A stretch of 44,386 nt of DNA from CAYFZR01 sp964347835 [NCBI: uncultured archaeon] (GTDB lineage Archaea; CAYFZR01), in NCBI GenBank assembly GCA_964347835.1, contig CAYFZR010000078.1, forward strand, positions 1-44,386, read 5' to 3'. Shown one piece after another: positions 17,969 through 25,663 of the stretch. Numbering within the stretch: position 1 is the stretch's first letter; each line of letters begins with the position of its first letter. The notes beneath the pieces were generated by a model. That model worked only from the letters and a program-made list of their open reading frames with translations. It was not told the origin of the DNA and did not search any database. The translations under genes were made by a program, and so were the position numbers.

Positions 17969-18706
17969 ATGAGGAAAAATGTTTTAATCGCTGTTTTGGC
18001 GATTGTTTTGGTAGTGGCTGTAACAGCATGTGTTGCCCAACCCCCTACTCCCCCTCACGACCACTTCGGTGAAACCTGGACAGGCAGTGCACTTTATGGT
18101 CTAAAGGTGAATAACACTGGGGGCACAGCAATATATGGTCTTGCATCTTACCACCCTGGAGAAACCTACGGAGTCTTTGGTCAGTCAGATTCTGATACTG
18201 GCAGGGGAGTATATGGCCTTACGTCTTCTAGCACTGGAACTAACTACGGAGTCTATGGTGAAACAAACTCTCCAAATGGATGGGGCCTCTACACGCCTGA
18301 CAGGCTTTACGTTGGAGCAAATGCCGAGGTATATGGTGATCTTGACGTTCTCGGTACTAAAAACTTCGTACAAGTCCATCCTGCAGATTCCGCCAAGGAA
18401 ATCGTATATGTTTCATTTGAAGGTCCTGAGGCTGGAACATACATGCGAGGCACCGCGCAGCTCATCAATGGAGAGGCCATCATAAACCTACCGGAGCACT
18501 TCAGCATAGTCACCAGCGATGAGGGTTTAACAGTTCAGTTGACTCCTTTTGATGAATGGCTCCAGTTATATGTTGTGCAGAAAAGCGCGAAACAGATCAT
18601 TGTCCGAGAAGCTAATTCCAAGAACGGTAGATTCGACTACCTCTTACAAGGAGTGCGAAAGGGCTACGAGAACCATCAGGTTATCAGAACAAGAAATAAG
18701 AATTAA
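17969..18706 (+). CDS. Lipoprotein with YG(V/L)-type repeats, bacterial-looking
   Basis: A 245-residue exported protein. The signal sequence ends in a VTAC lipobox (Cys21). Residues about 40-110 contain short repeats of the form 'G-x-A-x-Y-G-L/V', such as SALYGLKVNNTGGTAIYG and GRGVYGLTSSSTG, the style of beta-helical or tail-fibre-like proteins. Residues about 125-200 (NFVQVHPADSAKEIVYVSF, YMRGTAQLINGEAIINLPEHF) resemble a C-terminal domain found mainly, to my knowledge, in bacterial surface proteins. The gene looks richer in G and C than its neighbours by eye, which fits horizontal transfer. The start has AGGTGA 6 nt upstream. Function is unknown; a surface display role is likely. Confidence 0.65.
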   Translation: MRKNVLIAVLAIVLVVAVTACVAQPPTPPHDHFGETWTGSALYGLKVNNTGGTAIYGLASYHPGETYGVFGQSDSDTGRGVYGLTSSSTGTNYGVYGETNSPNGWGLYTPDRLYVGANAEVYGDLDVLGTKNFVQVHPADSAKEIVYVSFEGPEAGTYMRGTAQLINGEAIINLPEHFSIVTSDEGLTVQLTPFDEWLQLYVVQKSAKQIIVREANSKNGRFDYLLQGVRKGYENHQVIRTRNKN

Positions 18707-18875
18707 ATCAGCTATTCAAGTTAGAGCCTTTAGAATCAGGAAAGGTCTTATATCGGTGTTTGTCACTCTGCAGTAAACTCAAAAATCTTCTCTTTTTTAT
18801 ATAGTTCTTTAATAACTGTTACTTTGTGAATCGTTGATCCAAACATTTTAATAATTACCTGCATGAAAAAAGTTC

Positions 18876-19370
18876 ATGGATCTATGGATTTGGGCAGAAA
18901 ACTTACAAAATATAGTTCAACCTGAGATCGCATTGATCTTCGTATCTATTTTACCACTCATAGAACTTAGAGGGGCGATTCCCATTGGAATACTGGCGTA
19001 CAAACTTCCTGTTGAATATGTTTTTACTATCTGCGTGATTACTAACATTGGAATCGTTCCTATCATCTTATTTTGGCTCAACTATCTATTAGATTATTCC
19101 TTAAGAGTAAATTTCCTCAATTATGTTTTCGAAAGATCGGTTGTCAGAACCCGAAAAAAGACGGAAAATCTGGTGAAAAAATACGGCGCGTTAGGTCTAA
19201 CCCTATTCGTTGCAATTCCTCTACCAGTTACGGGGGCATGGACCGGTAGTCTCGCGGCTTTTATATTCGACGTCGAACAAAAAAGAGCAATTCTTTCAAT
19301 CGGGTTGGGAGTATTTATAGCGGGTACGATAGTAACGCTCTCAACTCTAGGAATAATATCGCTGTTTTAA
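18876..19370 (+). CDS. Small multidrug export family membrane protein (COG2426)
   Basis: A 164-residue integral membrane protein with four or five hydrophobic helices. It matches the Sm_multidrug_ex family, with the conserved ILPLIELRGAIPIGI near residue 30, RTRKKTENLVKKYGALGLTL in the middle and AIPLPVTGAWTGSLAAFIF after it. The family name comes from an early annotation and transport activity is not well established. The ATG has no ribosome site; an AT-rich TATA-like stretch near 18846-18856 could give a leaderless mRNA. It converges with ftsY. Confidence 0.8.
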   Translation: MDLWIWAENLQNIVQPEIALIFVSILPLIELRGAIPIGILAYKLPVEYVFTICVITNIGIVPIILFWLNYLLDYSLRVNFLNYVFERSVVRTRKKTENLVKKYGALGLTLFVAIPLPVTGAWTGSLAAFIFDVEQKRAILSIGLGVFIAGTIVTLSTLGIISLF

Positions 19371-19410
19371 CTATAATATCAAATTATTCTTGTCCCAGAT
19401 GTAGATATTT

Positions 19411-20382
19411 TCAAAAAATGAGATTTAATATTTCCTCAGGATTAAATTCTCGCATATCTTCGTATCCTTGACCAACTCCGAGGTATAATATAGGTTTTTT
19501 TAGCACATGGGATAGAGAAATAGCCGCGCCTCCCTTTGTATCAGCATCTACCTTCGCTAGAATGGAGGCATCTATTCCTATGGCTTTATCGAATTCCTTT
19601 GCCTGATCTACAACATCGTTTCCAGCTAGGGCATCTCCTACGAATATTACAAAGTCGGGATTTACTACCTTGCTTATCTTCTTAACTTCGTTCATTAAAT
19701 CTATGTTCGTTTGCATTCTTCCAGATGTATCTATCAAAACAACATCTCTATTTTTTGCCTTAGCATGTTTTAAGGCATCAAAAGCAACTGCCGCAGGATC
19801 AGATCCTTTCTTATGTTTTATAATCCGTATACCTAAATTACTAGCGTGTTTTTCCAACTGTTCTATTGCCCCTGCTCTAAATGTATCAGAGGCTGATAAC
19901 ACGACCGAAATGTTTTTGTCCATCAATTTCTTTGCTAATTTTGCAATAGTCATAGTTTTACCGCTTCCATTCACCCCTACAAAAAGAATTACTGCAGGTT
20001 CTCCAGAAAGGTGCTTTTTTTTGATAATACTTACGATGTCTATTGAATCATGCGTTATTACATCCGATACTGCCTTTTTCAAAACTTCTCTTACTATTTC
20101 ACTCTTCTTTGAGGTGATTTTTATGGGCTTTCCTACCAACTGATCCTTTACAGAATTTTTGATCTCTTCAGCCACATTTAAAGCAACGTTACTCTCTAAA
20201 AGATTTATTTCAAGTTCAAAAAGAATATCTCCCAAATCATCTTCATTTAAAAAAATTTCACCGCGTAAAAGACCCTTCATTTTATCTTTTATCTTAGGGC
20301 GCTCCTCTTTTTCTTTGGATGCGATTTTAGCCGATAATGAACTTGCGAAATCATCAAATCTATATTTTAAACCATCAAACAA
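19411..20382 (-). CDS. ftsY: Signal recognition particle receptor FtsY
   Basis: The GTPase that docks SRP-ribosome complexes at the membrane. The G domain shows G136-V-N-G-S-G-K-T143 (P-loop, with KTMT rather than the usual KTTT), SDTFRAGAIEQL, DTSGRMQTN and AKVDADTKGGAAIS, ending in GVGQGYEDM. The N domain occupies about residues 1-115 with only a short acidic lead. At 323 residues it is a normal archaeal FtsY. The only suitable start is TTG 20382, just after the prefoldin stop. As in other euryarchaea, ftsY closes the cluster LX-pfdA-ftsY; the SRP54 partner is at 35.8-37.1 kb. Confidence 0.96.
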   Translation of the reverse strand: MFDGLKYRFDDFASSLSAKIASKEKEERPKIKDKMKGLLRGEIFLNEDDLGDILFELEINLLESNVALNVAEEIKNSVKDQLVGKPIKITSKKSEIVREVLKKAVSDVITHDSIDIVSIIKKKHLSGEPAVILFVGVNGSGKTMTIAKLAKKLMDKNISVVLSASDTFRAGAIEQLEKHASNLGIRIIKHKKGSDPAAVAFDALKHAKAKNRDVVLIDTSGRMQTNIDLMNEVKKISKVVNPDFVIFVGDALAGNDVVDQAKEFDKAIGIDASILAKVDADTKGGAAISLSHVLKKPILYLGVGQGYEDMREFNPEEILNLIF

Positions 20383-20383
20383 A

Positions 20384-20827
20384 TCATCTCAACTCCGATT
20401 GAAACTTTTCAGCCAATAAGGCTGCCCTTGGCCTTATTTTTTCTATCTTTTCTACAAGATCTGCCACTTTTTTTTGTATTTCTTCTTGGGCTGCCTGTAA
20501 CTCTCCGATTCTGGTTTCAATACTATCTTTTGCTTCAGATATGCTCTTCTCCATTGCAACATTCGCGCCCAATCCAAATACAACATTTTTTGTGTCTGCT
20601 AACTTAGCGTAGACGTAAGATCCTGCGCCTATAGGTGTTAGAACCTCAGAACCATCATCTAGGACACTTATCTCTTCTAGTGTTTGGGCTGTGGTAAGGA
20701 GCTCTACTATGGATGAGTTAATCAGATCATTTTGCTGTCTTAAACCTTCAATTTGAGCTGAGTAAATCTCTAACTGCATCAAAAGTTGTTGAAGCTCCCT
20801 TCTTTCTTCTTCAGATCCTTCCATCAC
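20384..20827 (-). CDS. pfdA: Prefoldin subunit alpha
   Basis: The alpha subunit of the hexameric chaperone that passes unfolded proteins to the thermosome. Two long coiled-coil helices (residues about 5-50 and 95-147) flank a beta-hairpin core containing VLTPIGAGSYVYAKLADTKN, the family's central signature. The length of 147 residues is typical. GTG 20827 and ATG 20824 are adjacent and both fit the GAGGGGG site. The beta subunit is not in this window. It sits between LX and ftsY. Confidence 0.93.
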   Translation of the reverse strand: MMEGSEEERRELQQLLMQLEIYSAQIEGLRQQNDLINSSIVELLTTAQTLEEISVLDDGSEVLTPIGAGSYVYAKLADTKNVVFGLGANVAMEKSISEAKDSIETRIGELQAAQEEIQKKVADLVEKIEKIRPRAALLAEKFQSELR

Positions 20828-20838
20828 TCAAAACCCCC

Positions 20839-21030
20839 TCAATCTTCTCTAGGCAACTCTCTTATCTCTTCTATGGTTATTAGTCTTCTTTTCTTTCGGT
20901 GTTTACTACCGAAATGAGATAATATCTTTTCTTTTGCATCTTCTTCGCTAAGGGCGTCGTATTCTTTCCTAAAGGTTTGAACAAATCTCCCCATGCGGAC
21001 TCTTCCTGAAATCTCATATCTCTTTATCAC
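20839..21030 (-). CDS. rpl18a: Ribosomal protein LX (L18Ae/L20a)
   Basis: A large-subunit ribosomal protein of 63 residues, somewhat shorter than the roughly 75 usual in archaea. It shows the family pattern 'Y-E-I-S-G-R-V ... F-x-K-E-Y-x-A-x-x-E-x-x-A', then LSHFGSKHRKKRRLITIEEI, which matches the conserved GSKH-x-x-x-R-x-x-I core. The start is GTG 21030 with GGAGG 7 nt upstream. It lies between aif6 and pfdA, the usual order. Confidence 0.92.
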   Translation of the reverse strand: MIKRYEISGRVRMGRFVQTFRKEYDALSEEDAKEKILSHFGSKHRKKRRLITIEEIRELPRED

Positions 21031-21042
21031 GATCTGGCCTCC

Positions 21043-21711
21043 TCAATCCAAGAAACCCAAAGCATTTTCTATTCTGGCAATTTCTGGTCCAGTGGTTGCA
21101 GACCCTGTTAGAATGCCCTTCGAGTTTGCGATCATACCTATACTCACGTAAGGAAAGCCATGGTTTACCGTACCGATGTCCATTGAAACTCTGAAGAGGT
21201 TCTCCAAATACTCTACCTCTTCTTCTTTAGTCATTGGATGTAATAGGGCGCCTTTGTTTGTAACTGTACAGAGGGCACCAACAGTTTTCATTCCCGCAAT
21301 AATTCCTCTCTGAACCTCAACATCCAAAACATCTTCTATGATATTTATACTTTCATTGGATAAATCTGGATGTACCAATGCAGCGTAATCGTTTGTAAGT
21401 AACAAATTTCCTAAGGCCGTAAATCTATCACGAATGATGCCTATTTTTATATCATAATTCCTCGCTATCTTATTTATTTCAATCTCAGACACATACCAAG
21501 GAAACAACAATCCATTCGAATTCCCTGCCGAAAGACAGCCAATAAGAGGGCTCCCACCAACTGTAATTCTAAGTGGGTGCAACGTAAAAGCCTTCTTTAC
21601 GTATTTCTCTGAGCTCTTTGTGAGGGTTGATGGAATCATCACAATTTTATCGGTTGCCAAGGCAAAAACTCCTATATTTGGGTTTCCATCAAAATTTCCT
21701 CTTACGATCAT
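21043..21711 (-). CDS. eif6: Translation initiation factor 6 (anti-association factor)
   Basis: aIF6 binds the large ribosomal subunit and prevents premature joining. Its pseudo-fivefold repeat is visible as successive N-x-x-G/L-L-x-x elements (NSNGLLFPWYVS, LGNLLLTNDYAALVHPDLS, VTNKGALLHPMTKEEE, ANSKGILTGSATTGPEIARI). The 222-residue length is standard. Its ATG directly follows the L31e stop (TAGATG), so translation is likely coupled. Confidence 0.96.
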   Translation of the reverse strand: MIVRGNFDGNPNIGVFALATDKIVMIPSTLTKSSEKYVKKAFTLHPLRITVGGSPLIGCLSAGNSNGLLFPWYVSEIEINKIARNYDIKIGIIRDRFTALGNLLLTNDYAALVHPDLSNESINIIEDVLDVEVQRGIIAGMKTVGALCTVTNKGALLHPMTKEEEVEYLENLFRVSMDIGTVNHGFPYVSIGMIANSKGILTGSATTGPEIARIENALGFLD

Positions 21712-21963
21712 CTATTCTACCAACTCTGTGGTTACATAACCATCTTCATCTTTAACGGCTTTAACTCTTATTTTGGAGGGAGGTTTTTCTATCCCCCTTT
21801 CCCAAATCTTTCTATTTATCGCGGGTTCAACGTAGATCATATCCTCAGAAGTCTTCATGTGTCTTGCAAGGAATGATTTTACAAACTTTATTGCTCTTGG
21901 CGCTCTTTTTTTTCTTGGAACCTGTTTTGCTTTCCTGAGAGGTATCGTGTAGGTTCTTTCCAT
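21712..21963 (-). CDS. rpl31e: Ribosomal protein L31e
   Basis: A basic 83-residue large-subunit protein beginning MERTYTIPLRKAKQVPRKKR and containing FVKSFLARHMKTSEDMIYVEP, both hallmarks of L31e. It ends in the conserved IRVKAVKDEDGYVTTELVE region. It lies 4 nt after rpl39e. Confidence 0.97.
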   Translation of the reverse strand: MERTYTIPLRKAKQVPRKKRAPRAIKFVKSFLARHMKTSEDMIYVEPAINRKIWERGIEKPPSKIRVKAVKDEDGYVTTELVE

Positions 21964-21967
21964 GCAC

Positions 21968-22123
21968 TCACCTCTTTAGCCTTGTCCTTCGCCAATGTCT
22001 CCTCTTAGGATGAGATCTTACTCTCATCTTCGTTTTCATCACTACCCATAGAGGGACGGGTTTATTTTGTTTATTTGCCTTTGCAAGTCGAAGTTTCTTG
22101 CTTAATGGAATATATCTTGCCAC
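21968..22123 (-). CDS. rpl39e: Ribosomal protein L39e
   Basis: A 51-residue basic protein, decoded by eye from the minus strand. It begins [20 protein letters not shown], continues with [20 protein letters not shown] and ends [11 protein letters not shown]. This is a full-length match to L39e. The start is GTG 22123 with GGAGG 7 nt upstream. The first 53 nt overlap the 3' end of the PP-loop ATPase gene in another frame. It occupies its usual place directly before rpl31e. Confidence 0.96.
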   Translation of the reverse strand: MARYIPLSKKLRLAKANKQNKPVPLWVVMKTKMRVRSHPKRRHWRRTRLKR

Positions 22124-22718
22124 TCGAATTCCTCCAACCTATTACATGAGATTGTTTGTGGTTCGGGAATATTTTTCGGATATATCCTTCCCCATATTCT
22201 TGCTTTATCAACTCACGAATTTCTGCTTCGTAGTCAGATTTGAATATTTTGTCGCTCTCATCTTCCTCAACGATTAGGAATTTATTGCAGAAATGCCTTA
22301 TTTCTTTTGAGTTCCAACCTAAAAGTGGTTGAATATATCTAAGTCCCCACTTCATTTCCATAGATTGGATCTCTTCATATGATAGCTTTGGTGCTCTATC
22401 TTCCCTTTTTACACCATCAGCTATACAATTAAAATCATGGCATAAGTTCAAGATTGCCTGCTTGTGTATATAATTCAGTCCATTGTTCGGATAGCCGTCT
22501 TCGATAATTATACTAACACACTTCTTCAAAATACCGTTATCTAATCTTTTTATTTTATGTGAAAAGCCTAAAGCCTTTGCGCTTTCCCTAGCCGCTCTCC
22601 ATGAATCCAACAAACCAAAATTTACGGTTGTCAGTTTAACCTCATAACCCAGAGCAGCGAGTATTAACGCAGAAAAAGAACTATCCATTCCTCCACTATA
22701 AAGTAGTCCTACTCTCAT
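22071..22718 (-). CDS. PP-loop ATPase family protein (COG2117-like)
   Basis: A 215-residue ATP-pyrophosphatase-fold protein. The PP-loop is [16 protein letters not shown] (residues about 5-20), matching SGGxDS. Downstream, [18 protein letters not shown] and YIQPLLGW are conserved in archaeal orthologues that sit in this ribosomal cluster. PP-loop enzymes adenylate carbonyls or tRNA bases; the substrate for this group is not established. The ATG overlaps the PDCD5 stop (TGATG), and the 3' end overlaps rpl39e by 53 nt. Confidence 0.8.
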   Translation of the reverse strand: MRVGLLYSGGMDSSFSALILAALGYEVKLTTVNFGLLDSWRAARESAKALGFSHKIKRLDNGILKKCVSIIIEDGYPNNGLNYIHKQAILNLCHDFNCIADGVKREDRAPKLSYEEIQSMEMKWGLRYIQPLLGWNSKEIRHFCNKFLIVEEDESDKIFKSDYEAEIRELIKQEYGEGYIRKIFPNHKQSHVIGWRNSSGKIYSIKQETSTCKGK

Positions 22719-23062
22719 CAGACCCTCTTTATCTTTATATCCTTTTTAGTGCCTTGAATCTTTTTTAAGAGTTCTTTTAATTGGTTATCAGTAATTTGTT
22801 CCTGCAGTCTACCTGTCTGTGCTAGTTGAATCAATTGCAACTCGACTTGCTCCGCAAACTGAGGTTTCACCATTCTCAAGTTGGTTAGCCTGCTTCTTGC
22901 ATCTGGAGTCAGTATTTTCTTAAGAATCATTTTTTTCTTCAGTTCGTACTCCTGTCTTATCTCTTCTTGCCTTATGGCCTCCTGAATCTGAGCGTGCTGT
23001 TGAGCCTGCAGTTCTTGCAGTTTTCTCCTCCTGAGTTGCTCTAATTCCTCTTCATCGTACAT
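22718..23062 (-). CDS. PDCD5-like DNA-binding protein
   Basis: A 114-residue helical protein of the TFAR19/PDCD5 family. It shows the Arg/Gln-rich N-terminal helix (EEELEQLRRRKLQELQAQQH) and the core LKKILTPDARSRLTNLRMVK followed by VELQLIQLAQTGRLQEQITD. Archaeal members are annotated as DNA-binding and are found next to S19e, as here (4 nt apart). The GGTGAT site precedes ATG. Confidence 0.94.
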   Translation of the reverse strand: MYDEEELEQLRRRKLQELQAQQHAQIQEAIRQEEIRQEYELKKKMILKKILTPDARSRLTNLRMVKPQFAEQVELQLIQLAQTGRLQEQITDNQLKELLKKIQGTKKDIKIKRV

Positions 23063-23066
23063 TTTA

Positions 23067-23507
23067 TCACCCTAATTTGGCTAATTCAGGATTTTCCTTT
23101 ATTATGTTATCGGCTAAATTATCCAACAAACTCATTCCCAAATTAGATATCGATCTTCCTCTAGGCGTCTTTTGAACTAGACCCGCTTTTTCGAGTTGTT
23201 GCAACGCTTTTCTAATTATGGATCCACTACCTTTCCTAAATCTCTCTGGTTTAGATCCTCTTCTTTGTTTTCCACCGTATTTTGTTCTCAATCTTGAGAC
23301 TCCAACTGGACCGTCTACATATAACCTTCTAAGCAATGCCGCACATCTTACGTACCACCAATCTGGATTATCTGGTGACCTCTCTTTGTGAACTCCTGTC
23401 TTAACGAATGGAGTCCAAGGAGGCGGCGTTATATCATATCTGCTCATTAATTCTTTTGATACCTTTTCTATAAGGACATTTGGCGGAACATCGTAAACCG
23501 TTGGCAA
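23067..23507 (-). CDS. rps19e: Ribosomal protein S19e
   Basis: A small-subunit ribosomal protein of 146 residues. Family features are TPPPWTPFVKTGVHKERSPD, DWWYVRCAALLRRLYVDGPV and the basic GGKQRRGSKPERFRKGSGSI. The only fitting start is TTG 23507, which has a strong GGAGGTG site 5 nt upstream. An AT-rich TATA-like box at 23542-23549 suggests a promoter of its own in the 70-nt gap after rnp4. It begins the S19e-to-ftsY part of the cluster. Confidence 0.97.
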   Translation of the reverse strand: MPTVYDVPPNVLIEKVSKELMSRYDITPPPWTPFVKTGVHKERSPDNPDWWYVRCAALLRRLYVDGPVGVSRLRTKYGGKQRRGSKPERFRKGSGSIIRKALQQLEKAGLVQKTPRGRSISNLGMSLLDNLADNIIKENPELAKLG

Positions 23508-23541
23508 TAGGACACCTCCACCTTAAGTATACCTCGCTTTC

Positions 23542-23549
23542 ATATAAAT
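23542..23549 (-). promoter_or_regulatory. Possible internal promoter before rps19e
   Basis: ATTTATAT on the minus strand lies about 35-40 nt upstream of the rps19e TTG, inside the only sizeable gap (70 nt) of the cluster. Confidence 0.35.
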
Positions 23550-23577
23550 TCTTCCGTTTTAGTTGGGTTTAATTATA

Positions 23578-23922
23578 CTAAAGTCTTACCCTTTCCATTT
23601 TTGTCTTCCGTTTGTTCTTTATCTCATTTATGTACGGTATTCTAAAGTACCTGTTACAGTTTAAACACTTTACTACTACCTTAGATTTTGAAAGTCTTAC
23701 CTTAGAGTTTTGACCGAATATCAGGAATTTTTTACAATGTTTGCACATTCGAAACCTCCACTTTTTAGGAATGCCTACATTTGTTTTCATGCCTATCTTC
23801 CTTGCAATGTCCAAATACCTTTGAGCGTATCCTGGACTATCCTTGTAGGTTTTATCTGCGAGATTCATTAAAATCTCTATCCTTTCTAAGGCTATCTTCT
23901 CGTATTCTCTCCTCCTGCGCAT
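23578..23922 (-). CDS. rnp4: RNase P protein component 4 (Rpr2/Rpp21)
   Basis: A zinc-ribbon subunit of archaeal RNase P, which matures tRNA 5' ends. Residues about 1-50 form the helical part (ERIEILMNLADKTYKDSPGY, QRYLDIARKIGMK). The zinc ligands are MCKHCKKF and KCLNCNRYF, with a basic end. The length of 114 is normal. The ribosome site GGTGA is 7 nt before ATG; the gene starts 3 nt after the YjbQ stop. Confidence 0.93.
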   Translation of the reverse strand: MRRRREYEKIALERIEILMNLADKTYKDSPGYAQRYLDIARKIGMKTNVGIPKKWRFRMCKHCKKFLIFGQNSKVRLSKSKVVVKCLNCNRYFRIPYINEIKNKRKTKMERVRL

Positions 23923-23925
23923 GTT

Positions 23926-24345
23926 CTATTCACCCATAATTTGGAGTACAATCTCTCTTTTTCTCGGTCTGGTATCGAACTCGCAGAGAACTACTTGCTG
24001 CCAAGTTCCAAGCATAAGTCTTTTTCCCTTAAAAGGTACCACCAGACTTGGTCCCAAGAAAGCGGCTCGAACGTGACTCTTTCCATTGTCGCAACCCCAC
24101 GTTTTGTTATGAGCATATTCTACGTTACTTGGTGCTATTCTTTCTAAAGCATTGGGAAAATCCTCTAATAAACCAGGTTCGTATTCTATGGTGCTTATCG
24201 CTGCTGTAGCGCCAGGAACAAATATGGTAACAACTCCATCGTTGATATCTAGTTCTCCCAATAAAAGGGCTATCTTTTCGGTTATGTCTACTAAGTCTAC
24301 GTCACCTTTCGTATCTACCTCTACAGTCCTATATGCGAGTGTCAA
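23926..24345 (-). CDS. YjbQ family protein (UPF0047)
   Basis: A 139-residue protein of the YjbQ family, whose bacterial members have been reported to have weak thiamine-phosphate synthase activity; its real role is unclear. Conserved segments include VDITEKIALLLGELDINDGV, HVRAAFLGPSLVVPFKGKRL and LGTWQQVVLCEFD with the family's GTWQ. I prefer TTG 24345, since AAGGTGAT lies 4 nt before it as in several genes here; GTG 24354 is the alternative. Confidence 0.88.
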   Translation of the reverse strand: MTLAYRTVEVDTKGDVDLVDITEKIALLLGELDINDGVVTIFVPGATAAISTIEYEPGLLEDFPNALERIAPSNVEYAHNKTWGCDNGKSHVRAAFLGPSLVVPFKGKRLMLGTWQQVVLCEFDTRPRKREIVLQIMGE

Positions 24346-24363
24346 TTCAATCACCTTCTTATT

Positions 24364-24789
24364 TTATGCACTTTTTATTTTATGAGCATAAGATCTCTTG
24401 ATATCCAATATGTGTGTAACCTCCATCCCCAATTCAAGTAATTTATCAGAGATATATCTCCTATGACAGCGAAAGAATAAGAGTTCAGCACACATTATCG
24501 CTGCCTTAGACTCTTTAGCTATTTTTATCAACATCTCAAGACCTTTTTTGAATTCTTCAGTTTTCACATATTCTTTATAACCCCCTCTATATCCGCCAAG
24601 CTCTACTATGTGAAAATATTGTATTTTTTCTTTATTCAGAGCATCTTTTAATTTTTCCTTTTTGAAATGCTCCAATTTAGATGTAGGAAACCTTCTAACA
24701 TCCAGTACCTTATCTATTTTATATTCTTTAATAATTTCCAGGAACTCTTCTATGCTTCTGGTACTCGTTCCTATGGTAAAAATTTCCAT
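24364..24789 (-). CDS. DUF488 family protein
   Basis: A 141-residue protein with the DUF488 pattern: MEIFTIGTSTRSIEEFLEII at the start, VLDVRRFPTSK, VELGGYRGGY, and an AAIMCAELLFFRCHRRYISD segment in which the conserved C-x-E...CHR residues are visible. No function is established for the family. ATG 24789 is chosen because it fits the family's start and has AGGGGT upstream; a 14-codon upstream extension lies inside the DUF1284 gene, whose 3' end overlaps this start by 19 nt. Confidence 0.85.
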   Translation of the reverse strand: MEIFTIGTSTRSIEEFLEIIKEYKIDKVLDVRRFPTSKLEHFKKEKLKDALNKEKIQYFHIVELGGYRGGYKEYVKTEEFKKGLEMLIKIAKESKAAIMCAELLFFRCHRRYISDKLLELGMEVTHILDIKRSYAHKIKSA

Positions 24790-25166
24790 ACTTTGCAGAC
24801 CCCTCTTTCTAACCACTCGCATTTTTCGCATATTGTAGGTAATTTCAGAACTTTTCTTCTTACTAGAGTAAATAATCCCTTAAGTTCCATTTCTGCGTTT
24901 ACATGAATTTTAAGAATTTTAAGAATTTCTCTGTCTCCTTCTTTGATCTCATCTTCTCTATCCACTCCATCTTTCATACATTTATTATTAATGTTCCATG
25001 GACAAAAAGAGCATACTATATCGCATTCATCTATTACCTTTACCTTTAGATTAGGATTTAATTTTATAACATTTATAATCTCTTTCATTGCTCTTGCAAA
25101 TTTCTCGTCGTATCCTTTGCCTCTAAATCCTTGCAAACAGAGTAAGTGATGTGCTCTAAGTCTCAT
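24771..25166 (-). CDS. DUF1284 family cysteine-rich protein
   Basis: A 131-residue protein starting RLRAHHLLCLQGFRGKGYDE, the diagnostic DUF1284 opening, followed by CDIVCSFCPWNINNKC and CEKCEWLERGVC. About eight cysteines suggest an iron-sulfur or zinc site. The function is unknown. GGAGG lies 6 nt before ATG. It is the first gene of a long minus-strand run (DUF1284 to ftsY) and shares a divergent TATA-like region with the next gene. Confidence 0.85.
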   Translation of the reverse strand: MRLRAHHLLCLQGFRGKGYDEKFARAMKEIINVIKLNPNLKVKVIDECDIVCSFCPWNINNKCMKDGVDREDEIKEGDREILKILKIHVNAEMELKGLFTLVRRKVLKLPTICEKCEWLERGVCKVWKFLP

Positions 25167-25188
25167 ATACAGCCTCCAAGGAGTTTAA

Positions 25189-25203
25189 TCAATCTTTAAA
25201 TAT
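25189..25203. promoter_or_regulatory. Divergent TATA-like region
   Basis: CTTTAAATATCT on plus is centred about 26 nt before ATG 25225. Its complement can serve the DUF1284 gene on minus. Confidence 0.4.
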
Positions 25204-25224
25204 CTAATCTAATAAAACATGACC

Positions 25225-25626
25225 ATGAAAATCATGGTCATTGGAAGTCTAGCAAGCAAAGAAGACTTTGATAACATTAAGCATATGCAAAAAAAGATTT
25301 CAGAATTAGGTTTTCAGATAATAGACCAGTTAGACATAGATTATAGAGAAATAATAAATTTTTATGGTGAAAAGGATTTAGCAAAGTCTATAATAATGCA
25401 CGACCTATCAAAACTTATGAATTCAGATGTAGTTGTTGTTCTTGGTGATACTCCTTCTTGGGGAACTTCTATGGAGATCTTATTTTCAAGATTGTTTGGA
25501 AAGAGGGTTATATTATTTGCTAAAGAGAATATAAGATCGCCTTGGACGGTATATTTTTCCGATGATATTGTCAGAGACGAGGTAGAACTTTTTGAGAGTT
25601 TGAGGAGTTTGAGGAATAACGAATAA
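25225..25626 (+). CDS. Nucleoside 2-deoxyribosyltransferase-like protein
   Basis: A 133-residue Rossmann-like protein. The opening KIMVIGSLASKEDFDNIKHM and the later SDVVVVLGDTPSWGTSMEIL followed by GKRVILFA match the layout of the nucleoside 2-deoxyribosyltransferase superfamily (a glycine-rich first strand, then a D-x-x-x-x-x-x-D/G-x-x-x-x-G-T-x-x-E motif with a likely catalytic Glu). Enzyme activity is not certain; many relatives are uncharacterised. Transcription looks leaderless. ATG 25219, two codons earlier, is the alternative start. Confidence 0.65.
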   Translation: MKIMVIGSLASKEDFDNIKHMQKKISELGFQIIDQLDIDYREIINFYGEKDLAKSIIMHDLSKLMNSDVVVVLGDTPSWGTSMEILFSRLFGKRVILFAKENIRSPWTVYFSDDIVRDEVELFESLRSLRNNE

Positions 25627-25663
25627 AATACACGCACCAAGTTATATAATAAGAAATCCTATT

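Noticed and set aside
17793-18029. Minus-strand ORF over the lipoprotein promoter region
   Set aside because: It overlaps the signal-peptide coding region of the plus-strand gene and spans its TATA box and ribosome site; no independent start signals.
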